Of a DNA stretch of 64,000 nucleotides, positions 7,947-17,272 are shown one piece after another. Every line of letters starts with the position of its first letter. Position 1 is the stretch's first letter. The stretch is from positions 1 through 64,000 of the forward strand of contig JAJZJS010000003.1 in assembly GCA_021810025.1 (NCBI GenBank), given 5' to 3'. This stretch comes from a bacterium. Lineage in GTDB: Bacteria > Patescibacteriota > Saccharimonadia > Saccharimonadales > UBA4665. Under the pieces are notes generated by a model that had not been told where the DNA came from, did not search any database, and was given only the letters and a program-made list of their open reading frames with translations. The translations under genes and the position numbers were made by a program.

Positions 7947-8748
7947 GACGAAAGGTTATCCTGGCATAATCATAACAACCATAAATAACGGCATCATTTG
8001 GTCGTTCAGCCTTCTTTAATAGCGGTAATTTTATTAATGGAATTTGATATCTTTCTAATTCTGTTTTTAGATAATTCTTATATCTTTCAAAATAATTTCC
8101 GACACTTCCTCCAAAAACAATAACTTCGGGTTCGAAAATAGCGATTAACTCCATGACCCCTTGGCTTAAGTCGTAAGCTATCAGTTTCCATATTTTGGGG
8201 TCTTCAATGTCTTTGGCCATTTTACCAAATCTTGATACAATTGCTTTTCCAGAAATATAACTCTCCCATGAGACAAATTTACCATTGCGAGCGAATAGGA
8301 TTGATTTTCCTCCATTGTCTCCGGTTTCTGTGTCAATCTGACAATTATCAACAAAGGCAAAACCGATACCAGTACTAATAGTGATATAAAGTACTCTCGA
8401 AAACTTACCTTTTACCAACATTGCTTCGGATAATCCGGCCAATTTAGCGTCGTTTTCTACGGCTACAGGAGCCTTAAATAATCTTTCAATATCCTGATGG
8501 AGATGAATTCTTTTCCAATTAAGATTTCCAAAATTAAGAATCAGATCATGCTTACGATCAATATTTCCTGGAGCGCCAATTCCGATTGCTCGATAATCAT
8601 GGTTAATGAAATCAGAATCTTGAAGCATTTTTAAGAAGTCAGAATAGTGAGACGGCGTGGCGTATTTTACTCTATTTAAAATAACTCCGTAATCATCTAG
8701 AGTTGCTATTAGTGTTTTGGTCCCACCGATATCTATGCCAAGATACAT
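7939..8748 (-). CDS. ROK family sugar kinase (glucokinase-like)
   Basis: 269 residues. The N-terminal phosphate-binding motif is GIDIGGTKT (residues 4-12), followed by VENDAKLAGLSEA with the likely catalytic Asp and the glycine-rich YITISTGIGFAF. A second ATP-binding segment is VIVFGGSVGN. The family's usual Cys-rich zinc motif (CxCGxxGCxE) is missing; at its place is GKFVSWESYISGKAI, so it belongs to the zinc-less branch and could be a glucokinase, a polyphosphate glucokinase or another hexokinase. A Shine-Dalgarno (GGAG) lies 5 nt before the ATG. It is first in an operon with the HEIGH peptidase. Confidence 0.78.
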   Translation of the reverse strand: MYLGIDIGGTKTLIATLDDYGVILNRVKYATPSHYSDFLKMLQDSDFINHDYRAIGIGAPGNIDRKHDLILNFGNLNWKRIHLHQDIERLFKAPVAVENDAKLAGLSEAMLVKGKFSRVLYITISTGIGFAFVDNCQIDTETGDNGGKSILFARNGKFVSWESYISGKAIVSRFGKMAKDIEDPKIWKLIAYDLSQGVMELIAIFEPEVIVFGGSVGNYFERYKNYLKTELERYQIPLIKLPLLKKAERPNDAVIYGCYDYARITFRHE

Positions 8749-8935
8749 ACTCCTATATTAACATTAATCGCATTAAATTATCTATTAAGCCGAAAATATA
8801 AAATAACTCTTTACTACAGATAACAAAAAGAGTATATTGATATTAATCGTATTTAGTAAATTTAATATAACAAGAAAATTAAATTCTTAAGAGATTGATC
8901 ATTACTAGATCGAAATTGTTATAAGGGAGGTTAGA

Positions 8936-10027
8936 ATGAGTGCAACCGTAACGATGGATGAATTATTAGCGAGCCAAGATGTTAGTTCGCTTCAAGAGGG
9001 GGATGTAGTTGAAGGTAATGTTTTGTCGATCAAGAAGAATGAGATCTGGGTTGACTTAGGACCATTCGGAACAGGAGTTGTTCTAAGAAGAGAAATAAAT
9101 AAGGCTCAAAAACTGGAGATTGGTGATTTAATTACTGTTAGCGTAGTTGACCCCGAAATTGAACAAGGACAAGCTTTACTTAGTATGCGAAAGGCCGTTA
9201 AGGATCGAGGATGGGACGAGATTCAACGTTTGTTTGATACCCAAGAAGTTGTTGAGATTACACCATATGATGCCAATCGTGGGGGGTTATTGGTTGAGCT
9301 AGAGGGCATAAGAGGATTTTTGCCAGTTTCTCAATTGGCTGCTGTTCATTATCCACGAGTTGGAGGTGCCGATAAAGATGAGATTCTCCATAAACTTAAT
9401 AGCTTAACTAAAGAAATTCTCAAAGTTCGTATTCTAGATGTTAGTCGACGAGATAATAAATTAATAGTATCAGAGAAAGAAGCCGTTAAAGATGATATGC
9501 AGTCTCGATTCTCTAAGTTAAAAGTTGGAGAAGAGGTAGAAGGCGTAGTAACGGGCGTAATTGATTTTGGAGCCTTTGTTAATGTTGATGGTATTGAGGG
9601 TCTGATTCACATTTCAGAAATATCTTGGGAAAGAGTTGATGATCCAAAAAATTATATTAAAGTTGGAGATAAAATTAAGGCTAAAATTATCGCCATTGAT
9701 AAAGATCGTCTATCTCTTAGCCTTAAACAAATGACTAAAGATCCCTGGTTAGAGCAAGTCCAGAAGTTTAAGAAAGGTGAAATTGTTGAGGGAAAAGTTA
9801 CTCGCATAACACCTTTTGGTGCATTTGTTTTGCTAAGCCCAAGTGTTGAGGCTTTGGTTCATGTATCGGAAATGAGTGATGATGATAAGATTGATCCTGA
9901 AAAGATTTTTCAATTGAATGAAACGAAGCAGTTTAAAGTATTAGAGATTGATCTCGAGAATCGTAAAATTGCCTTGTCATTAAAAGAAAGTATTAAAAAA
10001 CCTACCAAGAAGGCAGCTAAGTCCTAG
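8936..10027 (+). CDS. rpsA: 30S ribosomal protein S1 (four S1 domains)
   Basis: 363 residues with four OB-fold S1 repeats, starting near residues 20, 105, 195 and 280; the last two are the most canonical (GVVTGVIDFGAFVNVDG and GKVTRITPFGAFVLL). E. coli S1 has six, while four is common in Gram-positives and CPR. S1 binds mRNA at the 30S platform and helps initiation on structured messages. GGGAGG 7 nt before the ATG is one of the strongest Shine-Dalgarno sequences in the window. infB follows 49 bp downstream on the same strand. Confidence 0.95.
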   Translation: MSATVTMDELLASQDVSSLQEGDVVEGNVLSIKKNEIWVDLGPFGTGVVLRREINKAQKLEIGDLITVSVVDPEIEQGQALLSMRKAVKDRGWDEIQRLFDTQEVVEITPYDANRGGLLVELEGIRGFLPVSQLAAVHYPRVGGADKDEILHKLNSLTKEILKVRILDVSRRDNKLIVSEKEAVKDDMQSRFSKLKVGEEVEGVVTGVIDFGAFVNVDGIEGLIHISEISWERVDDPKNYIKVGDKIKAKIIAIDKDRLSLSLKQMTKDPWLEQVQKFKKGEIVEGKVTRITPFGAFVLLSPSVEALVHVSEMSDDDKIDPEKIFQLNETKQFKVLEIDLENRKIALSLKESIKKPTKKAAKS

Positions 10028-10076
10028 GGGTCGCATGATTTAACTTGGGGTTTATGAAGAAGGGAGTATCGAAGCA

Positions 10077-11843
10077 ATGACGAAATCTCAAATCGAGCTT
10101 GATGAATTGGTAACTGTCGGTACTCTAGCCGATAAGCTTCTTATTCCTGTCAGCACCTTAATTATGGAACTCATGAAGAACGGAGTTTTAGCTACCGTTA
10201 ATGAAAAAATCGACTTTGATACGGCTCAAATTATCGTAACCGAGTTGGGATTAGACATTGAATTAATCAAAAAGGTTAGACAAACCGAAACGATTAGATC
10301 AAAAAAAGATCAAATAGTTGGCGAGCATGCTCCAACTAGGCCTCCGGTTGTAGCAGTGATGGGTCATGTTGATCATGGTAAGACCTCAATTTTGGATGCT
10401 ATTCGATCTAGCAATGTCGTAAAGTCGGAGTCGGGAGGGATAACGCAACATATATCTGCATATCAAGTTAAGCATAATAATCGAATAATTACGTTTCTTG
10501 ATACTCCAGGCCATGAAGCTTTTGCCGCTATTCGTGAACACGGAGCTCAGTTAACCGACATTGTTATAATTGTGATTGCGGCTGATGACGGTGTGAAGCC
10601 TCAAACTATTGAGGCTATTCGATTTGCTCAGAATGCAAAGTCAAAGATTTTGGTTGCTATCAATAAAATTGACAAAGAGGGGGCAGATGTTAATCGCATT
10701 AAACAGCAATTAAGCGAAAATGGTTTAACACCCGAAGAATGGGGTGGCGATACGGTAATTTGCGAGGTTTCGGCTAAGAATAACATTGGAATAGATAAGC
10801 TTTTAGATATGGTTTTATTGCTAGCTGATATCGAAGAATTACGTGCAGATATAGATGTACCAGCTCGAGGATTAGTTATTGAGTCTCATATTGAAACCGG
10901 TCGGGGACCAGTTGCTCGACTTTTGGTTGAAGCAGGTATATTAAAAACAGGAGACTATATTGTAGCTGGCTCAATTTATGCCAAGATTAAAACACTTCAA
11001 ACTACTGACAATCAAACCATTCAAGAAGCAGGGCCATCAACGCCCGTTACAATAACAGGCCTAAAAGCTTTGCCAGAATTTGGTGATCAGTTTATTTCTT
11101 ATAAAACAGAAAAAATTGCCAAAGAAGAAGCTAGTCGTCGTTTAATCAATAGTTCAAAGAATGACACTAAAATGAATTTGGGTAGTACCGATTTAATCCG
11201 TCTAATTAATAGAAATAACTCTCTTAAGGAATTAAACGTAATTATAAAAGCAGATGTAATGGGATCTATTACATCCGTTGTTGATAGTCTCAAGGGGCTT
11301 GATAATAATGAGGTTGCGGTTAGGGTTGTGAGCAGTAGCGCTGGTCAGGTTGTAGAGAATGATATTTATTTAGCAAAGAGCAGCAATTCTATAATTTATG
11401 GGTTTAATATAGATATCTCTAAACACATAAAAGATTTGGCTCGACGTGAAAAAATAGAAATCAAGACCTATAAAATCATATATGAGTTAATTGATGATGT
11501 TAAAGATAAACTTAGTGATCTATTAGCTCCAGAAATAACCGAAATAATGCTAGGCAAATTAATCATAAAGGGTATATTTAAGACGACAGCTCATGAGGTT
11601 ATTTGCGGTGGGGAGGTCGTTGAAGGAAAGCTAAGTTTTCCGGCTACAGCTCGTATCATAAGGGGCAAAGAAGAGCTTTCTGAGGTAAATATAGTTAATC
11701 TTAAGAAGGGTACCGTAGATGCTAAGGAAGTAATCGTTGGTGATATGTGCGGGGTAAGTCTTAAGACAGACCAAAAGCTTGTCTTGGAAGAGAACGATCA
11801 GTTGGTTGCATTTAGACGAGAGGTTGTGGCTCGTAAACTTTAG
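10077..11843 (+). CDS. infB: Translation initiation factor IF-2
   Basis: 588 residues. The GTPase domain has G1 GHVDHGKT (96-103), G3 DTPGH (142-146) and G4 NKID (196-199), followed by domains II, III and the C-terminal fMet-tRNA-binding domain (GGEVVEGKLSFPATARI). Only a short N-terminal IF2N-like segment precedes the G domain (about 90 residues), much shorter than the several hundred residues in E. coli. It lies directly after rpsA and likely shares its transcript. Confidence 0.97.
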   Translation: MTKSQIELDELVTVGTLADKLLIPVSTLIMELMKNGVLATVNEKIDFDTAQIIVTELGLDIELIKKVRQTETIRSKKDQIVGEHAPTRPPVVAVMGHVDHGKTSILDAIRSSNVVKSESGGITQHISAYQVKHNNRIITFLDTPGHEAFAAIREHGAQLTDIVIIVIAADDGVKPQTIEAIRFAQNAKSKILVAINKIDKEGADVNRIKQQLSENGLTPEEWGGDTVICEVSAKNNIGIDKLLDMVLLLADIEELRADIDVPARGLVIESHIETGRGPVARLLVEAGILKTGDYIVAGSIYAKIKTLQTTDNQTIQEAGPSTPVTITGLKALPEFGDQFISYKTEKIAKEEASRRLINSSKNDTKMNLGSTDLIRLINRNNSLKELNVIIKADVMGSITSVVDSLKGLDNNEVAVRVVSSSAGQVVENDIYLAKSSNSIIYGFNIDISKHIKDLARREKIEIKTYKIIYELIDDVKDKLSDLLAPEITEIMLGKLIIKGIFKTTAHEVICGGEVVEGKLSFPATARIIRGKEELSEVNIVNLKKGTVDAKEVIVGDMCGVSLKTDQKLVLEENDQLVAFRREVVARKL

Positions 11844-11867
11844 TAATTTTGGTGTATAATATTAATT

Positions 11868-12188
11868 ATGATAAAAATCAACGATGAATTATTGATTGAA
11901 ATAGGGCTAGGTAAGCTTCCCAAGCCGGATCGAGATAGTTTGTTAGATAAATTTTATGAAACCTTGCAGATTAGGGTTGGTCAAAAACTGGCTGACAAAA
12001 TGACTCCTGCTCAGATGGATGAATTTGAGATATATTATAATGCCCAAGATCAAAAAAGTGCTTTAAACTTTTTAGAAACTAATTTTCCGGACTATAAGTC
12101 GACCGTCCAAACCGAATTCGATAAACTTAAGGTTGAATTAATTAATTCAGTTCCACAGATTTTAGCAACTATTCCTGAGGAAAATTAA
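11868..12188 (+). CDS. Small conserved helical protein (DUF5663-like)
   Basis: 106 residues, acidic and predicted helical, with no signal peptide or membrane segment. ELLIEIGLGKLP at the start and LADKMTPAQMDEFE in the middle resemble the DUF5663 family found in CPR genomes; function unknown. It has its own promoter: TATAAT (11855-11860) is 7 nt from the ATG, giving a leaderless mRNA. Its 3' end overlaps the convergent fmt gene by 20 bp. Confidence 0.6.
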   Translation: MIKINDELLIEIGLGKLPKPDRDSLLDKFYETLQIRVGQKLADKMTPAQMDEFEIYYNAQDQKSALNFLETNFPDYKSTVQTEFDKLKVELINSVPQILATIPEEN

Positions 12189-13101
12189 GGCGAGTTTTAT
12201 AGCCCGCCAAAAATGAAACAGTATCCATTTCTTGTTTCCCTGGTGGAATTATGGAGTGAACCATAAGTGTTCCTTTTGACGTATAAATACCAAATTGATT
12301 TTTTCCGCAATAGAACTTACCAATCGGCCCATTTTTATTGACTACACTAGACTTTGTTACGATAAATTCTAAATTATTAAAAATAAATCTAGATTTAGGC
12401 CACTTAGTGAAAGCCCGTACCTCTCTCTCTAAAGTTTGAGCTGGCTTCTTAGGGTCAAGGATTGAATCAGCTTTGGAAATTTTATGATCATAGCTTGCGA
12501 GCTGATCATTTTGCTTCATAGGGATAATTTTACCCCCAAGTATATTATCTAAATGGTCATGAATCATAGTTTGGGCTAGTTGATCGAGTTGATCTGATAA
12601 ATCTTGTTTAGTAATGCTTGGAATAATGTCTAGTTGTGATTGAACAAAAATTGGACCTTGGTCCATTTCGGGCACTAACTTAATTAAACTAACACCAGTC
12701 TTATCTTCTCCATTTAGAATAACGCTCTCAATAGGGGTTGGACCACGATGTTTTGGCAATAATGAAGGATGAATATTAATAATTCCATTAGAAAAATAGT
12801 TAAGAATACTAGTTGGAATTATTTTTCCATAGGCTGCCAGAAGAGCAGTTTTGGTGTTGTACGTCTTTATCTTATTAAGTAATTCTTGATTATTCGTATA
12901 ATTTATAATCTTTATATTATTCTTATGGGCAAAATCAATAATTTCAGTTTCATTTTGATTCTTCTCAGATTGAGCTACTATAATAGCCGGGATTTGATAT
13001 CCAAGAGCTAGTACTGCCTTTAATGCTAAAAGATTGGTTTTAATTCCAGTAGCAAATTTTTCGTTACCAAAGAAGAGAATTGTTTTTGATGAATTCTTCA
13101 T
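12169..13101 (-). CDS. fmt: Methionyl-tRNA formyltransferase
   Basis: 310 residues. The formyl-tetrahydrofolate-binding core shows GIINIHPSLLPKHRGPTPI with the catalytic Asn and His, and VPEMDQGPI (the Asp of the active site), followed by a C-terminal OB-like domain that binds the tRNA. It formylates initiator Met-tRNA. Its start overlaps the end of def by 38 bp, so the two are translationally coupled in the order priA-def-fmt on the minus strand. Confidence 0.95.
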   Translation of the reverse strand: MKNSSKTILFFGNEKFATGIKTNLLALKAVLALGYQIPAIIVAQSEKNQNETEIIDFAHKNNIKIINYTNNQELLNKIKTYNTKTALLAAYGKIIPTSILNYFSNGIINIHPSLLPKHRGPTPIESVILNGEDKTGVSLIKLVPEMDQGPIFVQSQLDIIPSITKQDLSDQLDQLAQTMIHDHLDNILGGKIIPMKQNDQLASYDHKISKADSILDPKKPAQTLEREVRAFTKWPKSRFIFNNLEFIVTKSSVVNKNGPIGKFYCGKNQFGIYTSKGTLMVHSIIPPGKQEMDTVSFLAGYKTRLNFPQE

Positions 13102-13636
13102 AATTTAATTGTTTGATCTTGCCCTTTTTATCTAGGATATAAAAAGCATCAGTCCTTTCTTTAATATGATCAATGAATAAAATTCCGTTATTATGGTCAA
13201 TTTCATGTTGAAAAATGCGAGCCCTAAAATCATTAATAGTTTCTTGAATTTGTTGACCGTTTATATCTAGGGCCGAAAGCTTGATCTTACTGTAGCGGGG
13301 AACTTTTCCGTAGATATCAGGTATACTTAAACAGCCTTCATAATCTTCAATGATGTCGCCGTATAATTTGGTAATCTTGGGGTTGATATAAGCCTTAAAG
13401 GATAAATCATCTTTATCTTCTAAATTATTTCTAATAATAACTATTTGATTTAATTCATCAATTTGAACGGCCGCTAAGGCTACACCGACCTCATGATCTC
13501 TACTCTGATCCCAGCTTAAGGTGGCTTTCTCCATGTTGTCGATGATCGTAAGAATCTTCTTAGTTATTTTGCCAACTTTTCTTGAGGGTTGCCTTAGGTG
13601 AGGATTGGGTAGGGTAATTATATTGTCTTTTGTCAT
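13064..13636 (-). CDS. def: Peptide deformylase
   Basis: 190 residues with the three family motifs: GVALAAVQI (GxGxAAxQ), EGCLS with the metal-binding Cys, and HEIDH with the two metal-binding His and catalytic Glu. It removes the formyl group from nascent proteins and is coupled to fmt downstream. TATACT (13645-13650 on the minus strand) lies 8 nt before the ATG without a Shine-Dalgarno. Confidence 0.95.
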   Translation of the reverse strand: MTKDNIITLPNPHLRQPSRKVGKITKKILTIIDNMEKATLSWDQSRDHEVGVALAAVQIDELNQIVIIRNNLEDKDDLSFKAYINPKITKLYGDIIEDYEGCLSIPDIYGKVPRYSKIKLSALDINGQQIQETINDFRARIFQHEIDHNNGILFIDHIKERTDAFYILDKKGKIKQLNYEEFIKNNSLLW

Positions 13637-13676
13637 TTAACCTAAGTATAACGTATTGCCAGTGATTAGATCTAGT

Positions 13677-15608
13677 TTAAAGAAGATCTGTTGGGTCAAT
13701 ATCATAATTCCAACCTGAAGGTAGTAGCGAGATGACCCGAATAAGATTTTGTCGATTTTTAGCCTTTACTATTAGCTGCCATTCAAATTTATTACCAAAC
13801 TTTTCGTGAAAAGCGGGCGATGGACCTTCTATAAGTAATTCTAATTTATCGAGCAATAGGGCCTTTAACTTAAGGGCTGCATATTGAGCGCTTTTGGGAC
13901 TAGAGCGTTTTAACGATAGCTTTAAAAGATAAACAAAAGGTGGAAAGTTATATAATTCTCTTTCTTTCAATTCTTCTTTATAAAACGACTTATAGTTTTG
14001 ATTTAGGGCATATTTTAGAATATTACTATTTGGGTTATAACTTTGAATTACAATCCTACCTTCTAAATGGCCTCGATTAGCCCTTCCTAAAACTTGAGAT
14101 ATCAACTCAAAAGATTTTTCTCTAGAGCTAAAGTCTGGTAAATAAAGGCCGGTGTCGGCCTGTATTATTCCAACTGTTGAAAGAAGCGGAAAATCAAAAC
14201 CCTTGGCTATAAGCTGTGTTCCAACAATAATATCTACCTCTCCTGAAATAATCTTTTGATAATTATTTTGAATAGCTTCTGATTTAAGGTTGTCACTATC
14301 AAATCTGTAAATTACCTTATCCTTAAATAATGTTCTTAGTTCTTCGTCGAGAGCTTTAGTTCCAGCAGTTTTAAATATTACTGAGGTGTAATTACAGACG
14401 GGACAGGAAGTGGGGATATTTTTAGTAGTATAACCACAGCTATGACAGATTAAATATTTTTTATCAGCATGATAAGTTAGTGGTAAATTACAATTTACGC
14501 AAAGTTCTTCCCAGCCACAATTTTCGCAAAATATTAGTCTGGCCGTACCTCTTCGGTTGAGGTAGATTAAAGCCTGTTCTTTGTTCGACAGGGACATATT
14601 GATGCTAGCGATTAACTGATCGCTAATAAGAGACGATCGAGTAAAATTAGACCTATCTTTTAAATCAACTAAACTAGATTGGGGCGTATAGTTCAGGCTA
14701 CCTTTAGCGAGAGACATTAAATTAAGAATCGGCTTATCGAGGCTCTTTGCAAAGTAGTAGTCTGCTATCAAAGGAGTTGCTGACCCCATTATTAAAGTAG
14801 CGCGGTGTAATTTTGACAAATAAGCAGCCACTCGTGTTGTTTGATATTTAGGATATTGGCCTTCCTTATATGAGGAGTCATGAAACTCGTCTAAAACAAT
14901 TAATCCTAAGTTGCAAACAGGATAAAATAAGGCTGAACGAGGACCTATTAAGACAAAAGGTTCAGAGGAAGTTAAGCATTTTAACCAAATTAACTCCTTC
15001 TCTTTAGTGGTTAATCTAGAATGAACCAAAAATACTGGTTTTTGAAGAATGTGGTTAAAACTCTCCCAAAGCTGGGAGGTTAAGCTTATTTCTGGTGTTA
15101 AAATTATAACAGATTTATTGTTCTTGATACTGTTGATGGCCAGTTCTTGATAAATACGCGTTTTGCCGCTTCCAGTTATTCCATAAAGGAGATAAGTATC
15201 AGGCTTTGTAATTTTAGCTAATATTTTGCTCTGATCATTATTTAACTTAGGCAATACAAGAGTTTTTGTAGTCTTATCATAACTATCCTCAAACTTATAA
15301 TTAGGATGAATATTGGGCGGCAAGAATTGTTTTGTTATAACCCCCAAGCTGGCTGGATAATAAGATATTAGCCATTTCGCAAGTTCAATTGACTTTAAGG
15401 GCAGAGATGGAAGATCGAAGACAAATGCAATCTCTTTAGTTTTAAACTTTGGACGTTCTACTTTTTTTAGTACAAAACCCATTACGATACTATTTTGTAG
15501 CGGAACTTTAACGATAGTGCCAGCTCCTAGAGATCGTGAGCAAAAATAAGTCAATGGTTGCAATGAATGATACTTACTGGATCTAACCCAAATTTCATAA
15601 AAAAACAT
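13677..15608 (-). CDS. priA: Primosomal replication helicase PriA
   Basis: 643 residues. Walker A is YGITGSGKT and the Walker B region LDEFHDSSYKEG, with Phe in the place of the usual second Glu of DEEH. A zinc-binding insert has four CxxC-type pairs (CENC, CVNC, CHSC, CPVC). Helicase motifs V-VI include GTQLIAKGFDFP and QVLGRANRG. It restarts stalled replication forks by loading the replicative helicase. Shorter than E. coli PriA (732). TATAAT (15616-15621, minus strand) is 7 nt before the ATG. The gene diverges from the winged-helix gene at 15731. Confidence 0.95.
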   Translation of the reverse strand: MFFYEIWVRSSKYHSLQPLTYFCSRSLGAGTIVKVPLQNSIVMGFVLKKVERPKFKTKEIAFVFDLPSLPLKSIELAKWLISYYPASLGVITKQFLPPNIHPNYKFEDSYDKTTKTLVLPKLNNDQSKILAKITKPDTYLLYGITGSGKTRIYQELAINSIKNNKSVIILTPEISLTSQLWESFNHILQKPVFLVHSRLTTKEKELIWLKCLTSSEPFVLIGPRSALFYPVCNLGLIVLDEFHDSSYKEGQYPKYQTTRVAAYLSKLHRATLIMGSATPLIADYYFAKSLDKPILNLMSLAKGSLNYTPQSSLVDLKDRSNFTRSSLISDQLIASINMSLSNKEQALIYLNRRGTARLIFCENCGWEELCVNCNLPLTYHADKKYLICHSCGYTTKNIPTSCPVCNYTSVIFKTAGTKALDEELRTLFKDKVIYRFDSDNLKSEAIQNNYQKIISGEVDIIVGTQLIAKGFDFPLLSTVGIIQADTGLYLPDFSSREKSFELISQVLGRANRGHLEGRIVIQSYNPNSNILKYALNQNYKSFYKEELKERELYNFPPFVYLLKLSLKRSSPKSAQYAALKLKALLLDKLELLIEGPSPAFHEKFGNKFEWQLIVKAKNRQNLIRVISLLPSGWNYDIDPTDLL

Positions 15609-15615
15609 ATCTCTA

Positions 15616-15621
15616 ATTATA
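15616..15621 (-). promoter_or_regulatory. -10 element of priA (leaderless type)
   Basis: TATAAT on the minus strand, 7 nt from the priA ATG, with no room for a Shine-Dalgarno. Confidence 0.6.
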
Positions 15622-15667
15622 GACCGTATATTTGTTTATCTAATTTTAATTTTTCTATTAAATTTTG

Positions 15668-15696
15668 TTGAATTAAATTTTAAGATAGCTTATACT
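15668..15696 (+). promoter_or_regulatory. Promoter of the winged-helix regulator gene
   Basis: TTGAAT (15668-15673), 17 bp, TATACT (15691-15696). The imperfect inverted sequence GTTTGTAC...TCTAAACA lies just downstream and could be an autoregulatory operator; that part is a guess. Confidence 0.6.
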
Positions 15697-15730
15697 AGTT
15701 TGTACGTTGTTCTAAACACAATAGGGGAAT

Positions 15731-16018
15731 ATGTTAGATATTTTTATTACATCTAGAGTGCGGCGTAAAATCATAGTAATTTATGCTAAGTATCCAGACT
15801 TCAAGACTCATGTTAGAGGTTTAGCTAAGTTAATTAAAGAAGACGCTGGCAATATTCAAAGAGAGTTAAAGCGATTAGAAAAAGTAGGATTTTTGACGTC
15901 TGAAAAACAAGGGAATACCAAGGTCTATTCAACTAATAAGCATTTTCCTATTTTCAAAGAGCTGCAAAGTATAGTGTTAAAATCCCAGAAAACTACTCAA
16001 AAACGAACCATCCATTAA
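15731..16018 (+). CDS. Small winged-helix DNA-binding regulator (ArsR/MarR-like)
   Basis: 95 residues. Residues 1-75 form a winged helix-turn-helix: a helical start (TSRVRRKIIVIYAKYP), a recognition region (LIKEDAGNIQRELKRLEKVG) and a wing (FLTSEKQGNTKVYSTN). No metal-binding Cys is visible. It resembles stand-alone ArsR-like regulators common in Archaea and CPR. A Shine-Dalgarno (AGGGGAA) precedes the ATG. It is divergent from priA and upstream of rpsU; targets are unknown. Confidence 0.75.
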   Translation: MLDIFITSRVRRKIIVIYAKYPDFKTHVRGLAKLIKEDAGNIQRELKRLEKVGFLTSEKQGNTKVYSTNKHFPIFKELQSIVLKSQKTTQKRTIH

Positions 16019-16069
16019 AGTTTAATAAATTATTTGCAATTATTACCTCTGTAATGTAAAATAAACAAA

Positions 16070-16288
16070 ATGATTCAAGTTACACGTAAAGATTCAAAAG
16101 AATCGCTCGAAAATTTACTCCGAAGATTTAATCGAAAAGTACAGCAATCAGGAGTTATGGCTCGAGTTAAACAGCTTCAATATTTTGAAAAACCGATGTC
16201 TAAAGTTGAACGTCGTAAACGCGCAATTGTTCGTCAAGAACGTAAAGTTATAAAAATGACAAAAATAAAAATGGGACAAAGATATTAG
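16070..16288 (+). CDS. rpsU: 30S ribosomal protein S21
   Basis: 72 residues, strongly basic. RKDSKESLENLLRRFNRKV and KPMSKVERRKRA match S21, which sits by the 3' end of 16S rRNA and helps mRNA recruitment. Stop codon TAG is followed at once by the ATG of the YqeY gene, so rpsU, yqeY, adk and map form one operon with no spacing; rpsU-yqeY is a pairing seen in many bacteria. Confidence 0.93.
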   Translation: MIQVTRKDSKESLENLLRRFNRKVQQSGVMARVKQLQYFEKPMSKVERRKRAIVRQERKVIKMTKIKMGQRY

Positions 16289-16735
16289 ATGATTGAAGAA
16301 AATATTGAGCATGATTTGAAACAATCAATGCTCGATAGAGATCATCAAAAAACAAGTGCTTTAAGAAATCTTAAGAGCGTTATTTTATATTTCAAAATCT
16401 CTAAAGGCTCAAGAAATCAAAGATTAGATGACCTTGAGGTTATAGATTTGTTGTCAAAGGAACTCAAAAAGAGACTCGAGAGTGTAGAGTTATATAAAAA
16501 AGGCAATAATCAAGAAAAAGCTAATGCAGAATTGTATGAAGTTAAGGTTATTGAATCATATCTCCCCCCCAAAATGAGCGACCAAGAAATTGATCAGATA
16601 ATTGACGAAGTAGTTAAAGAAAAGGGCAAAGATATCAAAAATATGGGTCTAATTATCTCGCAAGTAAAGCTTAGGACAGTCGGTCGAGTTGATGGAGCTA
16701 TTATTGCCTCTAAGGTTAAAGAAAAGATAACATGA
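16289..16735 (+). CDS. GatB/YqeY domain protein
   Basis: 148 residues, all helical, matching the YqeY family: MLDRDHQKTSALRNLKSVI near the start, LPPKMSDQEIDQII in the middle and a C-terminal GRVDGAIIASKVKE. The domain also forms the tRNA-binding tail of GatB. Stand-alone YqeY has no proven function, though linkage to rpsU suggests a translation role. It starts directly after the rpsU stop and overlaps adk by 4 bp (ATGA). Confidence 0.88.
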   Translation: MIEENIEHDLKQSMLDRDHQKTSALRNLKSVILYFKISKGSRNQRLDDLEVIDLLSKELKKRLESVELYKKGNNQEKANAELYEVKVIESYLPPKMSDQEIDQIIDEVVKEKGKDIKNMGLIISQVKLRTVGRVDGAIIASKVKEKIT

Positions 16736-17271
16736 TTATATTAATGGGTCCCGCCGGAGCTGGTAAGAGTGTGCAAGGTAAACTTTTTACAGATGAGCTT
16801 GGGTTGGCTTGGATATCAACTGGGGGTCTATTCAGAGCTTTTATTACAGGTGAGCGACGTAAAGAATTAATGTCAGGTAAACTGCTTGACGATCAAGAAG
16901 TAATTGCTTTAGTCCAAAAGGCTCTTGCCAATATTGATCTAAAAGATGAATTTGTAATAGATGGTTTTCCTCGTACCATTAAGCAAGCTAATTGGATTTT
17001 AGATCAAGTTAAAAACAAAAAATTGCAACTAACCGCAGTATTTAATCTGGTTGCATCAAAACGTGCTATTCAAGAAAGATTAATTCAGAGAGGTCGAGAT
17101 GATGATAATCCCAAAGTCATAAAGGTTCGATTTGAAGAATTTAAACACAAGACTCTTCCTATTATTGAACTTTTCAAAGAGAATAACATAAAGGTAATTG
17201 ATATTAATGCTGATGCTAGGCCGATTGAAGTCCATCGTGAAATAATTGGTCATTTACCGGAGATTATTTGA
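16732..17271 (+). CDS. adk: Adenylate kinase (short form)
   Basis: 179 residues, below the usual 210-220 of bacterial Adk. P-loop GPAGAGKSVQGK (6-17), AMP-binding region WISTGGLFRAFI and DGFPRTIKQANWIL are present. The LID is reduced to RGRDDDNPKVIKVRF, with no zinc Cys set, as in short-form kinases. It converts AMP and ATP to two ADP. A related nucleoside-monophosphate kinase activity is possible. It overlaps yqeY by ATGA and is followed by map one base after its TGA stop. Confidence 0.88.
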   Translation: MIILMGPAGAGKSVQGKLFTDELGLAWISTGGLFRAFITGERRKELMSGKLLDDQEVIALVQKALANIDLKDEFVIDGFPRTIKQANWILDQVKNKKLQLTAVFNLVASKRAIQERLIQRGRDDDNPKVIKVRFEEFKHKTLPIIELFKENNIKVIDINADARPIEVHREIIGHLPEII

Positions 17272-17272
17272 G